From NCBI GenBank assembly GCA_964653555.1, contig CAZZFT010000221.1, positions 1 through 6,368 on the forward strand: 6,368 nt of DNA. The letters are read 5' to 3'. The position numbers and the translations under genes were made by a program. Numbering within the stretch: position 1 is the stretch's first letter; every line of letters begins with the position of its first letter. Positions 5,252 through 6,368 of the stretch are shown piece after piece. The stretch is from JAHEJV01 sp964653555 (GTDB lineage Bacteria > Myxococcota_A > UBA9160 > SMWR01). The notes under the pieces were generated by a model, which saw nothing but the letters and a program-made list of their open reading frames with translations, was not told the DNA's origin and ran no database searches.

Positions 5252-6368
5252 CCGACGTTCGCCCGTTCCGCGCCCTGCGCTACGACCCCGAGCGCGTCGA
5301 CCTCTCGCGCGTGATCGTGCCCCCCTACGACGTCGTCGCTGCCGAGGACCGCGCCGCCTTCTACGATCGCGACCCGCACAACGCGATCCGCCTGGAGCTC
5401 ACGCGCGACGTGGCCGAGGAGGCGAGCACCGACTACGGCGACGTCCGCGAGACGCTCGAGCGCTGGACCGAGGAGCGGGTGCTCGTTCGCGACGCCGAGG
5501 CCGCCCTGTATCCGCTGCGCCAGAGCTTCACCGCCCCCGACGGCACCCCCCTCGCTCGGGAGGGCTTCTTCGCGCTGGTGCACCTCGAGGACTACGCGAA
5601 GCGGATCGTTCGACCCCACGAGCGGACGCTGGCGGGACCGAAGGCCGACCGGTTGAAGATGCTGCGCTCGACGCGGGCGAACCTGTCGGTGGTGTTCCTG
5701 CTCTACGAGGACCGCGCGGGTGAGCTGGCACCCCATCTCTCCCGCGCCCTGGACGCCGAGCCGCTCGGGACCGCGCGCGACGAGACCGGGGCCGAGCACC
5801 GCCTGGCCCGACTCGCCGACCCCGGCGCGGTGGCGACGATCGCGCGCTTCCTCGCCGACCGTCCCGTCGTGATCGCAGACGGACACCACCGCTACGAGAC
5901 GGCGCTCACCTATCGCGACGAGCGGCGCGCGGCGGGCGACGGAGACGGACGCGGCGCGCCCCACGAGTGGCTGCTGGTCTATCTGGCGAACGCCTTCGCG
6001 CCGGGCAGCCTGCTGCTTCCGATCCACCGTCTGGTGTTGAAGGGCACCCTGCCCACGGAGGCAGGGCTGCGCGAGCGTCTGCCCGGTTGGGAGTGTCGGG
6101 AAGTACCGGTCGGCGACGCGAGCGAGATTCCCGCTCTGCTCGCCCGCCATCTCGAGCCGCTGCGCGACCGGCACGCGTTCGCGGCCGACGACGCCTCCGG
6201 CCGGCTGCGGATCTTCTCGCGACCGCGCCGGTCCGAGGCCGAGCTGACGGTGCGCGTCATCCACCGGGAGGTGATCGAGGGCGTGTTCGATCTCGACGAG
6301 GAGGCCGTGCGCACCGGCGCGATCGCCTATCCGAAGTCCGCCCTGCAGACCGCGCGCGACCTGCGCGC
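5248..6368 (+). CDS. DUF1015 (COG4198-type) protein, cut by the right edge
   Basis: The function is not firmly established. It begins at an ATG sharing ATGA with the tsaC stop, with GAGGAG eleven bases upstream, and stays open to the window end (373 full codons; family members run to roughly 400-450). Features typical of DUF1015 are the start MTDVRPFRALRYDPERVDLS, VIVPPYDVV (22-30), AIRLEL (46-51), REGFFALVHLEDY (104-116), VRPHERTLAGPKADRLKMLR (121-140), ANLSVVFLLYED (144-155), the strongly conserved VIADGHHRYETAL (208-220), LLPIHRLV (256-263) and VIEGVFDLDEEA (342-353). No signal peptide or membrane segment is seen, so it is probably cytoplasmic. The DGHHRYE motif recalls the glycine- and arginine-containing motif of ParB/sulfiredoxin-fold proteins, some of which are free-serine kinases; that link is inference. 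In other genomes the family is often found near serine biosynthesis genes (from memory); here it sits behind tsaC. Its third-position G/C bias matches its neighbours. Confidence 0.88.
   Translation, partial: MTDVRPFRALRYDPERVDLSRVIVPPYDVVAAEDRAAFYDRDPHNAIRLELTRDVAEEASTDYGDVRETLERWTEERVLVRDAEAALYPLRQSFTAPDGTPLAREGFFALVHLEDYAKRIVRPHERTLAGPKADRLKMLRSTRANLSVVFLLYEDRAGELAPHLSRALDAEPLGTARDETGAEHRLARLADPGAVATIARFLADRPVVIADGHHRYETALTYRDERRAAGDGDGRGAPHEWLLVYLANAFAPGSLLLPIHRLVLKGTLPTEAGLRERLPGWECREVPVGDASEIPALLARHLEPLRDRHAFAADDASGRLRIFSRPRRSEAELTVRVIHREVIEGVFDLDEEAVRTGAIAYPKSALQTARDLR

Noticed and set aside
4678..6264. A 528-codon minus-strand open frame opposite tsaC and the DUF1015 gene
   Set aside because: Shadow of two genes with clear family motifs; no domain resemblance and no ribosome site.

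Overview
The window is a very GC-rich (about 70% or more by eye), densely packed bacterial chromosome segment. All genes look like housekeeping or core metabolism, with strong G/C preference at third codon positions. No mobile element, CRISPR array, tRNA or rRNA was seen. Composition and protein sequences suit a high-GC bacterium, for example a deltaproteobacterial/Myxococcota-type lineage. That placement is an impression, not a demonstration.

Layout. Bases 1-372 lie on the minus strand and hold thiS, followed by the first 47 codons of thiG, which runs off the left edge. Together they supply the sulfur carrier and the thiazole synthase of thiamine biosynthesis. A short gap from 373 separates them from a rightward set that fills the rest of the window: alanine racemase (alr), purH, purD, an L-threonylcarbamoyladenylate synthase (TsaC/Sua5 family) and a DUF1015 protein cut by the right edge. 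The last three are tightly coupled. purD and tsaC share GTGA, and tsaC and the DUF1015 gene share ATGA. purH and purD are 60 bp apart, and alr and purH 82 bp apart.

How they work together. purH and purD give two enzymes of de novo purine synthesis: the last two steps to IMP, and GAR synthetase. TsaC makes the threonylcarbamoyl-AMP used for the tRNA t6A modification. Alr supplies D-alanine for peptidoglycan. The DUF1015 protein has no firmly known role; its conserved DGHHRYE motif and its translational coupling to tsaC make it the least understood item here.

Points for a second look are: a perfect 17-bp palindrome in the thiS/alr divergent region, which overlaps the furthest-upstream usable alr start; a glutamate in Alr where many homologues have a carbamylated lysine; loss of a conserved glutamine in the AICAR-transformylase loop of PurH; and a 17-bp GC palindromic sequence occurring both in the purH-purD gap and inside purD. 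I found no evidence for a novel multi-gene system. No stretch over 300 bases lacks a gene.
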